DNA of 64,000 bases from Acidihalobacter_A sp037381185 (lineage in GTDB: Bacteria; Pseudomonadota; Gammaproteobacteria; DSM-5130; Acidihalobacteraceae). Under the pieces are notes generated by a model that worked only from the letters and a program-made list of their open reading frames with translations, searched no databases and was not told where the DNA came from. The stretch spans positions 90,498 through 154,497 of the forward strand of contig NZ_JARRQY010000010.1 in assembly GCF_037381185.1 (NCBI RefSeq). The letters are read 5' to 3'. Within the stretch, counting starts at the first letter, position 1. Each line of letters begins with the position of its first letter. Made by a program: the position numbers and the translations under genes. This document shows, in pieces, positions 54,945 through 63,045 of the stretch.

Positions 54945-56060
54945 TCAGCCTCCGATGGCGACGCCGGTGAACGTCTGGTTGACGTGCTGACCGTTGAACT
55001 GTTCTCCATAGGTGGAAAAACCGAATACCTTTTGTTCGGCCATGAACTGGCCGACGCTGGATGTGCGCGCGGTCTGTTCGAACTCGATGCGCCGCAGAAT
55101 GCAGTCGCAACCGATGATCAGTGATGGTTCCGGAACTGCGCGTTCAGCGTTCGCAAAGGCTTCCTTCAAGGCGTTCATGACGTCGACCGCCTGACCGACC
55201 GAGACCACCAGACCTTCGTCGATCGCGCAATAGCAGGTCAGCGACAGGTCGTCGTTTACTTTCTGGATGGAGCGCACGTAAGGCTCGCCGGCGATCGTCA
55301 GCAGCAACGGATGGGTCGAGAACAGGCTTGGCCCCAGGTCCTCCAGCGACGCTCCTATCGCCTCGGCATAAGCCTGGGCAGCCGGTTCGCCATCGATCTC
55401 CCGGATGATGCGGGTCTCGGGGTCGGCTGAGGTAATTACCAGTTCCACGTCGCTGGGCACGAAATGCTGTAGCTTGAAGGTGACGAAGGGGGCCGAACTC
55501 ACGAACAGGGCAAGTATTGCCGCATCGCTGAGGAAACGGCCGTCGTGATAGACGTAGGTGCGCTCGAACTTCAGGTTGTCTCCCGCCGAGCCGCCGATCA
55601 AGGGAATGTTTCCGATCATTTGGTAAAGGGCAGCGGCCAGAAGTTCCTCCTTGGCCGAGAGTCCGTCGACCAATAACAGGCCGAAGCAGGAACCCCCGCC
55701 GCAGATGCCGGATTCCCGCTGTACGGTGTCCGCGGCGAGTGCGGTCTGTGCCTGCAGGTCTGACAGCGGCGCTATCAGGATGGGGTGCGCATGCAATACC
55801 CCACCGCGTATTCCGGCTGCCAATATGCCGTAGTTTTCAAAGCCGTCGGGTCCGATTTGCCCGGATGAGGTGCAGCCGACCACCGGGCAGGGAAACGTCT
55901 GCTTGATCAATGGTCCAAGGGCGTCGAGGTCGTAGTCCGTATCGCAGAAGAACAGCAGCGTATCCAGATTCGACACGTCGGACAGCTGCGCCGCGATGTC
56001 ACGAATCGCTTCGGCATGGTCGCGAGATTGGGTATGTGCGTACGTTACGTCGAGGGGCAT
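54945..56060 (-). CDS. FIST-domain sensor protein, NosP-like
   Basis: A 371-aa cytoplasmic protein with FIST N-terminal (about 30-220; VVGCTSSGQIGPDGFENYGI, SCFGLLLVDGLSAKEELLAA, IGGSAGDNLKF) and FIST_C (about 230-355; FSTHPLLLTIAGEPYVRSIQ, VLGFSTYGEQF-type end FGFSTYGEQFNG) domains. NosP proteins of this family bind haem and sense nitric oxide, controlling a co-transcribed kinase. First gene of a four-gene operon; haem binding cannot be confirmed from sequence alone. Confidence 0.86.
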   Translation of the reverse strand: MPLDVTYAHTQSRDHAEAIRDIAAQLSDVSNLDTLLFFCDTDYDLDALGPLIKQTFPCPVVGCTSSGQIGPDGFENYGILAAGIRGGVLHAHPILIAPLSDLQAQTALAADTVQRESGICGGGSCFGLLLVDGLSAKEELLAAALYQMIGNIPLIGGSAGDNLKFERTYVYHDGRFLSDAAILALFVSSAPFVTFKLQHFVPSDVELVITSADPETRIIREIDGEPAAQAYAEAIGASLEDLGPSLFSTHPLLLTIAGEPYVRSIQKVNDDLSLTCYCAIDEGLVVSVGQAVDVMNALKEAFANAERAVPEPSLIIGCDCILRRIEFEQTARTSSVGQFMAEQKVFGFSTYGEQFNGQHVNQTFTGVAIGG

Positions 56061-56124
56061 CGTCCATCTCCATCGTCCGCATTCGCATGTACTTAATCGT
56101 TATACGGCAAATACCACTGAATGT

Positions 56125-56207
56125 TTAGGGGTACGCTGAATAAATGGCTACGCGGGCGATCTGCCGTTTTGCGCGCGCCTTGCCGCTCATCTATTCAGCG
56201 TGTCCCT
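56125..56207 (+). repeat. REP-like inverted repeat, copy D
   Basis: Left arm AGGGGTACGCTGAATAAATG and right arm CATCTATTCAGCGTGTCCCT pair at 17 of 20 positions across a spacer of about 40 bases, giving a strong hairpin. This is the cleanest copy of the family. It lies in the 275-base gap between the NosP-like operon and the quinone reductase gene. Confidence 0.75.
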
Positions 56208-56335
56208 GGCAGGTTGCCGAAAATCGCTTGGAAGCTTAGGTAGCGGTGGAGCATGATCCGACGTGAGTGGAGCGGTCGGAGGCAGGTGCGAGGGTATGCC
56301 GGGCGGTTCGCGGCCCGGCATGGTGAGGGCGTGGT

Positions 56336-57229
56336 TCACTTCCCTGACAGTGCGGCTGCATTGGCCTGCAGCCAGGCGTCGAAGGCCAGCGGTTCGCGGC
56401 CGATGATGCGTTGGTAGTCGTTCGTGACCTCGGTGACGCCACCGGCCGCCGTGTTGCTGTCGAAGGAGGCGAATATGCGCACCATGGGTTCGGGCAGGCC
56501 GGCCTCCACCATCCCCTGGACCAGGGCATCCAGCGGGACGTGCACAACCTGGATCGGCGCGCCGGTGGCCGTGCTCACGTGCTGCGCAATCTCCTCCGTG
56601 GTGAAGGCCTGTGCGCCGCTCAGCGTGTATACGTTCTTCCCGTCGCCGCCGTTGGCGAGTGTCGTGGCGGCAGCCCGCGCCAGGTCATCGCGTGCGATGT
56701 GAGCGATGCGGCCATTGCCCGCTGCGCTGAACCATTGTCCGCTGGCCAGAATGCTGGGCATCGACATGAACAGATTTTCGAAATACCAGTGATTACGCAG
56801 TACCGTCCAGCCTGGCAATGCGCTTTGTTCCAGGGCCTGTTCGGTGCCGGCATGATCGGGAGCGAACAGCAGCGGCGAGTGTTCAGGTTTGGGCATGGAG
56901 GTATAGACCACGTGCTGGAGGCCGGCGGCTTGTGCCGCGGCTACGGCTGCCCGGTGTTGCGCAAGCCTGTGTCCCGGGCGATCCAGAGCATCGGTACTGA
57001 TCAGCAGGGCACGGTCGGTGCCGGAAAAGGCAGCGGCCAGCGTGTTGGCGTCGTCGAAGTCTGCGGCACGCACTTCCACGCCGCGCTCCGACAAGTCGGC
57101 CAGATTTTCCGGTTTGCGAGTGGTGGCGACGACGCGCTCGGGCGCAACGTCCAGCGTGTTCAGAAGATAATCGATCACGCGGCGGCCGAAATGGCCGGAG
57201 GCGCCGGTGACCAGCAGAATATCGGACAT
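56336..57229 (-). CDS. NmrA/QorB-like NAD(P)H quinone oxidoreductase
   Basis: A 297-aa Rossmann-fold protein of the atypical SDR group with N-terminal LLVTGASGHFGRRVIDYLL, later RHVVYTS-like QHVVYTSMPKPEHSPLL, and VLRNHWYFENLF, closely like QorB. QorB reduces quinones with NADPH. The gene is divergent from a HxlR regulator; such pairs (qorB-qorR) respond to electrophiles or thiol stress. Confidence 0.82.
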   Translation of the reverse strand: MSDILLVTGASGHFGRRVIDYLLNTLDVAPERVVATTRKPENLADLSERGVEVRAADFDDANTLAAAFSGTDRALLISTDALDRPGHRLAQHRAAVAAAQAAGLQHVVYTSMPKPEHSPLLFAPDHAGTEQALEQSALPGWTVLRNHWYFENLFMSMPSILASGQWFSAAGNGRIAHIARDDLARAAATTLANGGDGKNVYTLSGAQAFTTEEIAQHVSTATGAPIQVVHVPLDALVQGMVEAGLPEPMVRIFASFDSNTAAGGVTEVTNDYQRIIGREPLAFDAWLQANAAALSGK

Positions 57230-57290
57230 GGTGGTGTCTTCCTTTGTTTGAATGTGGGCTTGTCGCTGGGATGCGCAAGTTGTGTTTTCA

Positions 57291-57305
57291 GTACCTAAAA
57301 AGTAC
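57291..57305. promoter_or_regulatory. Candidate HxlR operator GTAC-N7-GTAC
   Basis: GTAC, seven bases CTAAAAA, then GTAC lie in the divergent promoter region between qorB and the HxlR gene. Operators of this family often consist of GTAC half-sites with AT-rich centres. Only one copy was seen. Confidence 0.45.
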
Positions 57306-57412
57306 CAGCTTCCTTATGTATAGTCGGTATGTGTATGTTCGATCCCATGTTGCGTTTGTACAAAAAGGGAGCGAAACGTCAGCAGGTAACATCGAGGTAA
57401 CCGTAGATCGCC

Positions 57413-57799
57413 ATGAGTTTGCATAAATCGAAAGCGCCTTACGCGGAGCGTTGCCCCATACGGGATGTTCTGGACAGGATGGGAGACCGCTGGAGCATGC
57501 TGGTGATGCTCACCCTGGCCGAACATGGAACCTTGCGCTTCACTGCCTTGAAGGCGCAGATTCCGGACGTTTCCCAGCGAATGCTCGCGCAGACCCTGCG
57601 CCGCCTGGAGCAGGACGGACTGGTATCGCGTGCGGTGTATCCCTGCATCCCTCCGCGCGTGGATTACGCGCTCACCGCTCTTGGTGAGTCCTTCATGCAG
57701 CCCTTGAATGAGCTGCTGGCCTGGGCGGAAAAGCACCACGATCAGGTGCGCGAGGCGCGTCGGCAATATGTGCCGCCGCAAAAGGCACAGGCGCTATAG
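57413..57799 (+). CDS. HxlR-family transcriptional regulator
   Basis: A 128-aa winged-helix regulator (CPIRDVLDRMGDRWSMLVML, FTALKAQIPDVSQRMLAQTL, then RRLEQDGLVSR). The Cys before PIRDVLD is the conserved sensing Cys seen in many HxlR proteins (QorR, HypR). It is divergent from the quinone reductase gene and probably represses it until oxidised or alkylated. Confidence 0.87.
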   Translation: MSLHKSKAPYAERCPIRDVLDRMGDRWSMLVMLTLAEHGTLRFTALKAQIPDVSQRMLAQTLRRLEQDGLVSRAVYPCIPPRVDYALTALGESFMQPLNELLAWAEKHHDQVREARRQYVPPQKAQAL

Positions 57800-57856
57800 C
57801 ACTGTTTTACACTTTCGGGAATTGTCGTGTGCTTGTCCGGGTTTTTTCCGCCTACG

Positions 57857-58210
57857 CTAGCGCTTAAGCGAATTCGGCAAACTGTAAACTGTTAGTGGTT
57901 CGTCGACAGGCTGCGGCCAAACCACATCGATGTCAGCGCCGCGATAGAGAACGATCAGCAGGTCGCGTTGAGGTATGGTGCGCGCTGCTACGGTGTCCAG
58001 CAGGATGCCGATGGAGGTGGTGGAGAACATATTCAGGGGAGCGCCGAGCAGAAACAGCGCGATCGAGCCGGCGATCGGAACGCCGAGTGCGTGTTGCACC
58101 GCGAGTCATAACGAAAGCGCGGTGGCGATCAGGATGATCAGGCCGCTGGCCCGGATTTTTGCCGGCATGGTCTCGGCCGGTGTCAGCGGCATGACCATTC
58201 CCATGCACGT
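57857..58210 (-). pseudogene. Relic of an ABC-2 type permease (YhhJ-like)
   Basis: On the complement, from about 58200: PLTPAETMPAKIRASGLIIL, IATALSL, then TGA, then LAVQHALGVPIAGSIALFLL and MFSTTSIGILL, matching the middle of YhhJ-type ABC-2 permeases. The sequence then jumps from VAARTIPQRDLL to VLYRGADIDVVWPQ, a joint that implies an internal deletion of about 50 residues, and ends in unrelated codons. The N-terminal part is missing where cbbO ends. A Trp would be expected at the TGA. The 80-codon open part is not likely to encode a functional protein. Confidence 0.75.
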
Positions 58211-60466
58211 CTACTTTGTGAGCGCCATAAACAGTTCCGGCAGTTTCTCGGGGAGGCGCGCGATGTTGTCGACTACCGTGAATTGGTGGCCAAAGATATC
58301 CGACACATACTCGTCCGCGCGCGGGTCCAGGCTGATGCAATAGGTGAATATGCCCTCGCGGTCCAGTTCCTTGACAGCCTGCCGGGCATCCTCGATCAGC
58401 AGGCGTCCGTCCTGTACATCCACGTCGGCTGGCTCGCCGTCGGTCAGGATAAGCAGCAGTTTCTTGTCACTTTGTCGTGCGCTCAGGTAATGCGCGGCGT
58501 GGCGCAACGACGCACCCATGCGAGTGGAGTAACCGGCCTGCATTGCCGCCAGCCGCGCCTTTACCTCGTCGCCCCAGTGTTCGCCGAAACCTTTTATGTG
58601 CAGGTAGCGCACGTCGTGGCGCGTGTTGGAATGAAAGCCGGAAATCGCCAACGGATCGCCCAGTTGCTCGATCGCCCAGGCTAGCAGCGAAACCGCTTCC
58701 TGCGAGAGTTCTAGAATGGTCTGTTCGCTGCCGGCGACTTTTTCGTTGAGCGAGGCCGACAGGTCGATCAGCAGGGTTACGGCAATGTCACGCCCGTCCG
58801 TACGATGGCTCATGTTGATGCGTGGATCGGGGGCGGCTCCGCTCTTTAAATCGATCAGCGAGCGGATGGCCACGTCGAGATCGAGTTCGCCGCCTTCTTC
58901 CTGGTAGCGGATGCGCACCTTTTCCTGCGGTTTGAGCAGATCCAGTAGTTTTTTCAAGCGCTTGGCGAGCGGAGCGTGTTTTTGCAACAGCCGCTCGATG
59001 TCGGCTGCATCGCCGGCGGGGTGCAGCGTTTCGTACACACTCGTCCAGTCCGGGCGGTAGGTTTGGCTGACGTAGTCCCATTCGGGATAGTGACGTGGCG
59101 GCAGGCCCTGGATTTCTTCCTCGGATTGCTGCCGGGGTTTATCGTCGAAGCTGTCTTCTTCGTCACCGTGCTCAATGAAACGCCATAGGTGGCGATTATC
59201 GTCGCGATAGTCGATGACGGTGTCGTCGAAATACACCTTGGCGAACTGGTCGCTCGGCCGGCGCGTCTTCGCAACGTAGGCCAGGGCCAGCGTTGCGATG
59301 TCCCGAGTCGAGGTCTCGTCTTGTTCCATCAGCACATGGAAGCGCATGACGAAGTCGTTGAGGTCCGCATCGCGGTAGTCATGGTCCGGGTCGAGCAGGG
59401 ACCGTGACAGCATCGCCAGACGGTGCCTCAGACAGGAGGATGCCTCGGGATCGCAGGCGTCTTCCGCAGGCTTGGGATGCAAGGAGAGAAACAGTTGCCG
59501 AAGGCCGGGATACTCGCGGATCAAAAGGGTTTCAATTCGGCAGTCTTCGAAGAACTCCACGGCCATGCGCTGGAAGGGACTCCAGTTGTCGGCGACTTGC
59601 GACGTCGACCAGCGTCGGTGGCCAACCATGTGGGCGAGCATCGCGCGGTAGCGGTCAAGGCCGGAAACGCCATTCACGTCGTCCTGAACGTCGGGCAGAC
59701 GGATGCCGAGCCGGTCGTAGTACGGGACTGGCTTGCGTAGTTCGTCGAAAGCGGTGGAGTAGGGGATCAGCAAATCGGCGTCGCGCCATAGTCCACGCAG
59801 GTACAGGTCCAACCTGCGTTCCACGTCCACCAGCAGCGTGCCGCGGCGCTCGCGCTGCAGCACGGCGCGAGCGTCTGCCGACTGCAGACTGAAGTAGTCT
59901 TTCTGTCGTTCGGGATGTGTGGTGTAGTTCCGCAGGCCGTATTCGACCCATTGGCGCAGGCCGTTGACGTTCAGCTGGGCCAGCAGGGTCGGCGCCTGGA
60001 CGAAGAAATCGGGCAGACCGGGACTGGGGTAAGTGGTGTGGAAACCGTGGATGGAACTGGTGGTACGCTCCATGAAGTCCAGCACGATATCGAGATAGTG
60101 TTGCAGCTGCTCGCCGGTTTGCAGCCGCTTTGCCACCGGGGCCAGCGTCTGCAGGAACGGGGCGATGGCCTTGCCGTTGGGCGATTTCTGCAGACGGCGG
60201 ACCAGCTCCATGATGGCCGGCAGCCTGTCTTCACCCACGGCGCGGGCAACGGACGGCCACTCTTCCAGAAAAATCAGCAAGGGCTCGACGCCGCGCCCTA
60301 GTTTACCGAGAGAACGGCCGACTTCGAGGTAGGCGTCAATGCCGTCGGGCGTCAGCGTCGCCAGCGCTTCCGTCATGCAAGCTTCGAATATTTCTTCCGC
60401 CTGTGGGAAGCGGGTGTCGAGTCGTGCCCAGTAGGCGGCCATCGCCTCATCCATCACCGGACTCAC
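58211..60466 (-). CDS. cbbO: RuBisCO activase accessory protein CbbO
   Basis: Works with CbbQ to reactivate inhibited RuBisCO. The 751-aa protein has a large N-terminal helical region and a C-terminal von Willebrand A domain with the MIDAS motif DLSAS (LLIDLSASLNE) and later TDGEPADVDV. The length fits CbbO. The GTG at 60466 is the favoured start, with AGG about seven bases upstream; further GTG and ATG codons lie nearby. The leader lies in a large imperfect palindrome that could hide this ribosome-binding site. Third gene of the cbbM-cbbQ-cbbO order. Confidence 0.9.
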   Translation of the reverse strand: MSPVMDEAMAAYWARLDTRFPQAEEIFEACMTEALATLTPDGIDAYLEVGRSLGKLGRGVEPLLIFLEEWPSVARAVGEDRLPAIMELVRRLQKSPNGKAIAPFLQTLAPVAKRLQTGEQLQHYLDIVLDFMERTTSSIHGFHTTYPSPGLPDFFVQAPTLLAQLNVNGLRQWVEYGLRNYTTHPERQKDYFSLQSADARAVLQRERRGTLLVDVERRLDLYLRGLWRDADLLIPYSTAFDELRKPVPYYDRLGIRLPDVQDDVNGVSGLDRYRAMLAHMVGHRRWSTSQVADNWSPFQRMAVEFFEDCRIETLLIREYPGLRQLFLSLHPKPAEDACDPEASSCLRHRLAMLSRSLLDPDHDYRDADLNDFVMRFHVLMEQDETSTRDIATLALAYVAKTRRPSDQFAKVYFDDTVIDYRDDNRHLWRFIEHGDEEDSFDDKPRQQSEEEIQGLPPRHYPEWDYVSQTYRPDWTSVYETLHPAGDAADIERLLQKHAPLAKRLKKLLDLLKPQEKVRIRYQEEGGELDLDVAIRSLIDLKSGAAPDPRINMSHRTDGRDIAVTLLIDLSASLNEKVAGSEQTILELSQEAVSLLAWAIEQLGDPLAISGFHSNTRHDVRYLHIKGFGEHWGDEVKARLAAMQAGYSTRMGASLRHAAHYLSARQSDKKLLLILTDGEPADVDVQDGRLLIEDARQAVKELDREGIFTYCISLDPRADEYVSDIFGHQFTVVDNIARLPEKLPELFMALTK

Positions 60467-60469
60467 GCT

Positions 60470-60645
60470 AGGACCTGCTCTCACTATTGAGCGAAGAGCG
60501 CCCTAGTCCTTCGGGTAGCGTCCGGTTGGCCGCTACTAGGCGTTGCTCATCGCTCATTTGGAGTCACCAAACTTCTCTCCTCGCGTCTTGATTGGCTACC
60601 AACCGGACGCCCATGGCACATCGTTCAATAGTGAGAGCTGGTCCT
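60470..60645. repeat. Large imperfect palindrome in the cbbQ-cbbO spacer
   Basis: Outer arms of 25 bases at 60470-60494 and 60621-60645 are complementary except at two positions (each contains CTCTCACTATTGA or its complement). Inner arms of 12 bases, GCGTCCGGTTGG at 60518-60529 and its exact complement at 60599-60610, lie within. The palindrome fills the whole spacer, starting two bases after the cbbQ stop and ending three bases before the presumed cbbO start. The arm next to cbbO includes its likely ribosome-binding site. Either an RNA control element or an inserted miniature element. Confidence 0.8.
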
Positions 60646-60647
60646 CT

Positions 60648-61454
60648 TCATGCGAAGGTCGCGTCGATGGCGTGATCCAAGGTCTCGCGGATATCGATGT
60701 CGTCGGTGATCGGGCGCACCAGCGCCATGCGGCAAGCATCGGTTGGCTCGATGCCGTCCTTGATCAGCTTGGCGGCATAGACCATCAGACGTGTTGAAAT
60801 ACCTTCATCGAGGCCGTGGCCCTTGAGATTACGCGCGGTGTACGCGATCTTCACCAGCTTGGTAGCCATCGCCTCGTCGAGCCCCGTCTCCTTGGCCAGG
60901 ATTGTGGTTTCGAGTGCGGCCTGGGGATAGTCGAAATCGAAGGCAGTGAAGCGCTGCTTGGTGGATTGCTTCAGATCCTTCATCAGCGACTGGTAACCGG
61001 GGTTGTAGGAAATCACCAGCTGGAAATCGGGGTGCGCCTGAATCAACTCGCCCTTCTTGTCCAGCGGCAGGGTGCGGCGGTGGTCGGTCAGAGGATGGAT
61101 GACCACGGTGGTGTCCTGCCGGGCCTCCACGATTTCATCGAGATAACAGATGGCGCCGATGCGTGCGGCGGTGGTCAGCGGACCGTCGAGCCAGCGTGTG
61201 CCGTTCGCCTCCAGCAGGTAGCGTCCGACCAGATCGCTGGCGGTCATGTCCTCGTTGCAGGCCACGGTGATCAGAGGCTTGCAGAGCTTCCAGGCCATGT
61301 ATTCGACGAAACGCGACTTGCCGCAGCCGGTCGGGCCCTTGACCATGACCGGCAGGCGATTGCGGTAGGCTGCCTCGTACAACTCGACCTCCCGGTTCTG
61401 CGCCTGATAGTACGGTTCTTCTTGGACCAGATACTGCTTCACGTCGCTCGTCAT
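60648..61454 (-). CDS. cbbQ: RuBisCO activase MoxR-type AAA+ protein CbbQ
   Basis: AAA+ motor that with CbbO removes inhibitory sugar phosphates from RuBisCO. The 268-aa protein has Walker A GPTGCGKS at residues 40-47, Walker B AICYLDEIVEA and a sensor-type VISYNPGYQSL typical of CbbQ/NorQ. The ATG at 61454 gives the usual N terminus MTSDVKQYLVQEEPYYQ. It follows cbbM behind a strong intrinsic terminator, so its transcription needs readthrough or its own promoter. Confidence 0.95.
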   Translation of the reverse strand: MTSDVKQYLVQEEPYYQAQNREVELYEAAYRNRLPVMVKGPTGCGKSRFVEYMAWKLCKPLITVACNEDMTASDLVGRYLLEANGTRWLDGPLTTAARIGAICYLDEIVEARQDTTVVIHPLTDHRRTLPLDKKGELIQAHPDFQLVISYNPGYQSLMKDLKQSTKQRFTAFDFDYPQAALETTILAKETGLDEAMATKLVKIAYTARNLKGHGLDEGISTRLMVYAAKLIKDGIEPTDACRMALVRPITDDIDIRETLDHAIDATFA

Positions 61455-61495
61455 GATCGACAACCTAATTCGGATCGGGGGGGTGAAAACCCCTG

Positions 61496-61524
61496 AAAAA
61501 AACGCCCCCGGCAAGCCGGGGGCG
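61496..61524 (-). terminator. Intrinsic terminator after cbbM
   Basis: CGCCCCCGGC, a two-base loop, GCCGGGGGCG form a perfect 10-bp GC stem; on the complement strand it is followed by seven T residues. It lies 18 bases beyond the cbbM stop. It should end most cbbM transcripts and lower cbbQO expression. Confidence 0.92.
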
Positions 61525-61541
61525 CGTACCGCATTACGTGC

Positions 61542-62927
61542 TTACTTGTGCACGCCCAGCTTTTCTCGCCAGCCGGGGAATAGCTGGTCGGCATCGCCGG
61601 GGAAAGACTCGAAGGCGCGGGCGAATTCGCGATGCTCCTTGGCGTAGTCGATCGGATCGGCACCGGCCTTCCAACACTCGTAGGCCTGGCGCAGCGATTT
61701 GGCGCCGTCGGCAGGGGAGTCGATGTGGCCGTAGGCGCCGCCTCCTGCGGTGTTGATCACGTTGCCGTGGCCCAGGTTCTCGAAGAAGCCGGGCAGGCGC
61801 AGCGCGTTCATCCCGCCGGAGATGATCGGCGTGGTGGGCCGCATGCCGTACCACTTCTGGAAATAGACCGGGCCCTGGGCCTCGTCGCGCTCGATCATGT
61901 AGGCGATGTTGCGGTCGTCCGCTTCGCCTTCCATCTTGCCGTAGCCCATGGTGCCGACATGGATGCCGGAGGCACCCTGCAGGCGCGACATCTTGGCCAG
62001 CACGAAGGCGGTGTAGCCGCGCTTGGCGCTGGGGGAGGTCACGGCGCCGTGGCCGGCGCGGTGGTAGTGCAGATACTGATCCGGGTACTGGCGGCGGGCG
62101 GTGGTGATCATGCCCGGGCCGCCGACGTAGCCGTCGACCAGGAAGGCCAGCTTGTCGGCGTCGGGGCCGAAGACTTCCAGCGCGAAGTCGGCGCGGGCGC
62201 ACATTTCGAAGTGGTCGTCGGCGGTGATGTTCATGGAGAACAGCTTGGCCTCGCCAGTTTCATCCTGCGCGCGCTTCATGGCGTCGTAGACCAGCGGAAT
62301 GGTCTTCTTGACCGGCGCGAACACCTGGTTGCCCTGAGGTTCGTCGTTCTTGATGAAGTCACCGCCCAGCCAGAACTGGTAGGCCGCCTGTGCGAAGGGC
62401 TCCGGGCGCAGACCCAACTTGGGTTTGATGATGGTGCCGGCGATGTAGCCGCCGTCCTGAATTGGACGACCGAGGATGCGCCACAGCTTGGAAATGTCGG
62501 TGGCCGGGCCGTCGAACATCTGGATCGCGCGCTCGGGTACGTAAAAGTCGACCATCTTGCCGTATTCGACGTCACCCATGCCCTGGTTGTTGCCGATCAC
62601 CAGGGTCAGGAATGAGACGATCATGAAGCGGCCGTCGGTCACGTTGCGGTCGAACAACTCGATCGGATACGCGATGCGCATATCCTCGGTGGCTTCGTCG
62701 ATGTAGTAGACCAGCGCGTCGACGCCCTTGGTGAAGTCGTCGGTGGTGCTGACTTCGACGTTGGTGCCGGTGGAAGACTCGGCCGCAAAGTGGGCCGCTG
62801 TCGCCAGGTAGTCGTGGCCTGCTTTGGGTTTCATCTTGTAGGCCACGAGAATGTGTTTGCCCGCCGCGATGAGATCCTCTTCCTTCAGGTCCAGATTGGC
62901 GTAGCGACTGGATTGATCATTTGCCAT
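61542..62927 (-). CDS. cbbM: Form II ribulose bisphosphate carboxylase CbbM
   Basis: Fixes CO2 onto ribulose 1,5-bisphosphate in the Calvin cycle. The 461-aa protein is a form II large subunit: catalytic K168 (GTIIKPKLGL), carbamylated K193 with D195 and E196 (GGDFIKNDE), the His in YHRAGHGA, and loop 6 HVGTMGYGKMEGE. No small-subunit gene follows, as expected for this form. The ATG at 62927 has GGAGG nearby. It is divergent from cbbR. Confidence 0.98.
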   Translation of the reverse strand: MANDQSSRYANLDLKEEDLIAAGKHILVAYKMKPKAGHDYLATAAHFAAESSTGTNVEVSTTDDFTKGVDALVYYIDEATEDMRIAYPIELFDRNVTDGRFMIVSFLTLVIGNNQGMGDVEYGKMVDFYVPERAIQMFDGPATDISKLWRILGRPIQDGGYIAGTIIKPKLGLRPEPFAQAAYQFWLGGDFIKNDEPQGNQVFAPVKKTIPLVYDAMKRAQDETGEAKLFSMNITADDHFEMCARADFALEVFGPDADKLAFLVDGYVGGPGMITTARRQYPDQYLHYHRAGHGAVTSPSAKRGYTAFVLAKMSRLQGASGIHVGTMGYGKMEGEADDRNIAYMIERDEAQGPVYFQKWYGMRPTTPIISGGMNALRLPGFFENLGHGNVINTAGGGAYGHIDSPADGAKSLRQAYECWKAGADPIDYAKEHREFARAFESFPGDADQLFPGWREKLGVHK

Positions 62928-62981
62928 GTCGTTCCTCCGAGAACGTTGTGTCGACTCGATTGTGATCGAAAACCTGGTGAC

Positions 62982-63010
62982 ACTATAAGCCACATAGTTT
63001 ATAAGTTTGA
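62982..63010 (-). promoter_or_regulatory. cbbM promoter and CbbR site
   Basis: On the complement, a -10-like TATAGT lies 17 bases after a weak -35 TCAAAC, as expected for an activator-dependent promoter. It overlaps a dyad TATAA-N10-TTATA at 62984-63003, a plausible LysR-type CbbR binding site in the cbbM-cbbR gap. The hexamers are inferred, not tested. Confidence 0.45.
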
Positions 63011-63045
63011 CTAAGACTTTTTTAGACTTTATCAAAGATTATCTG

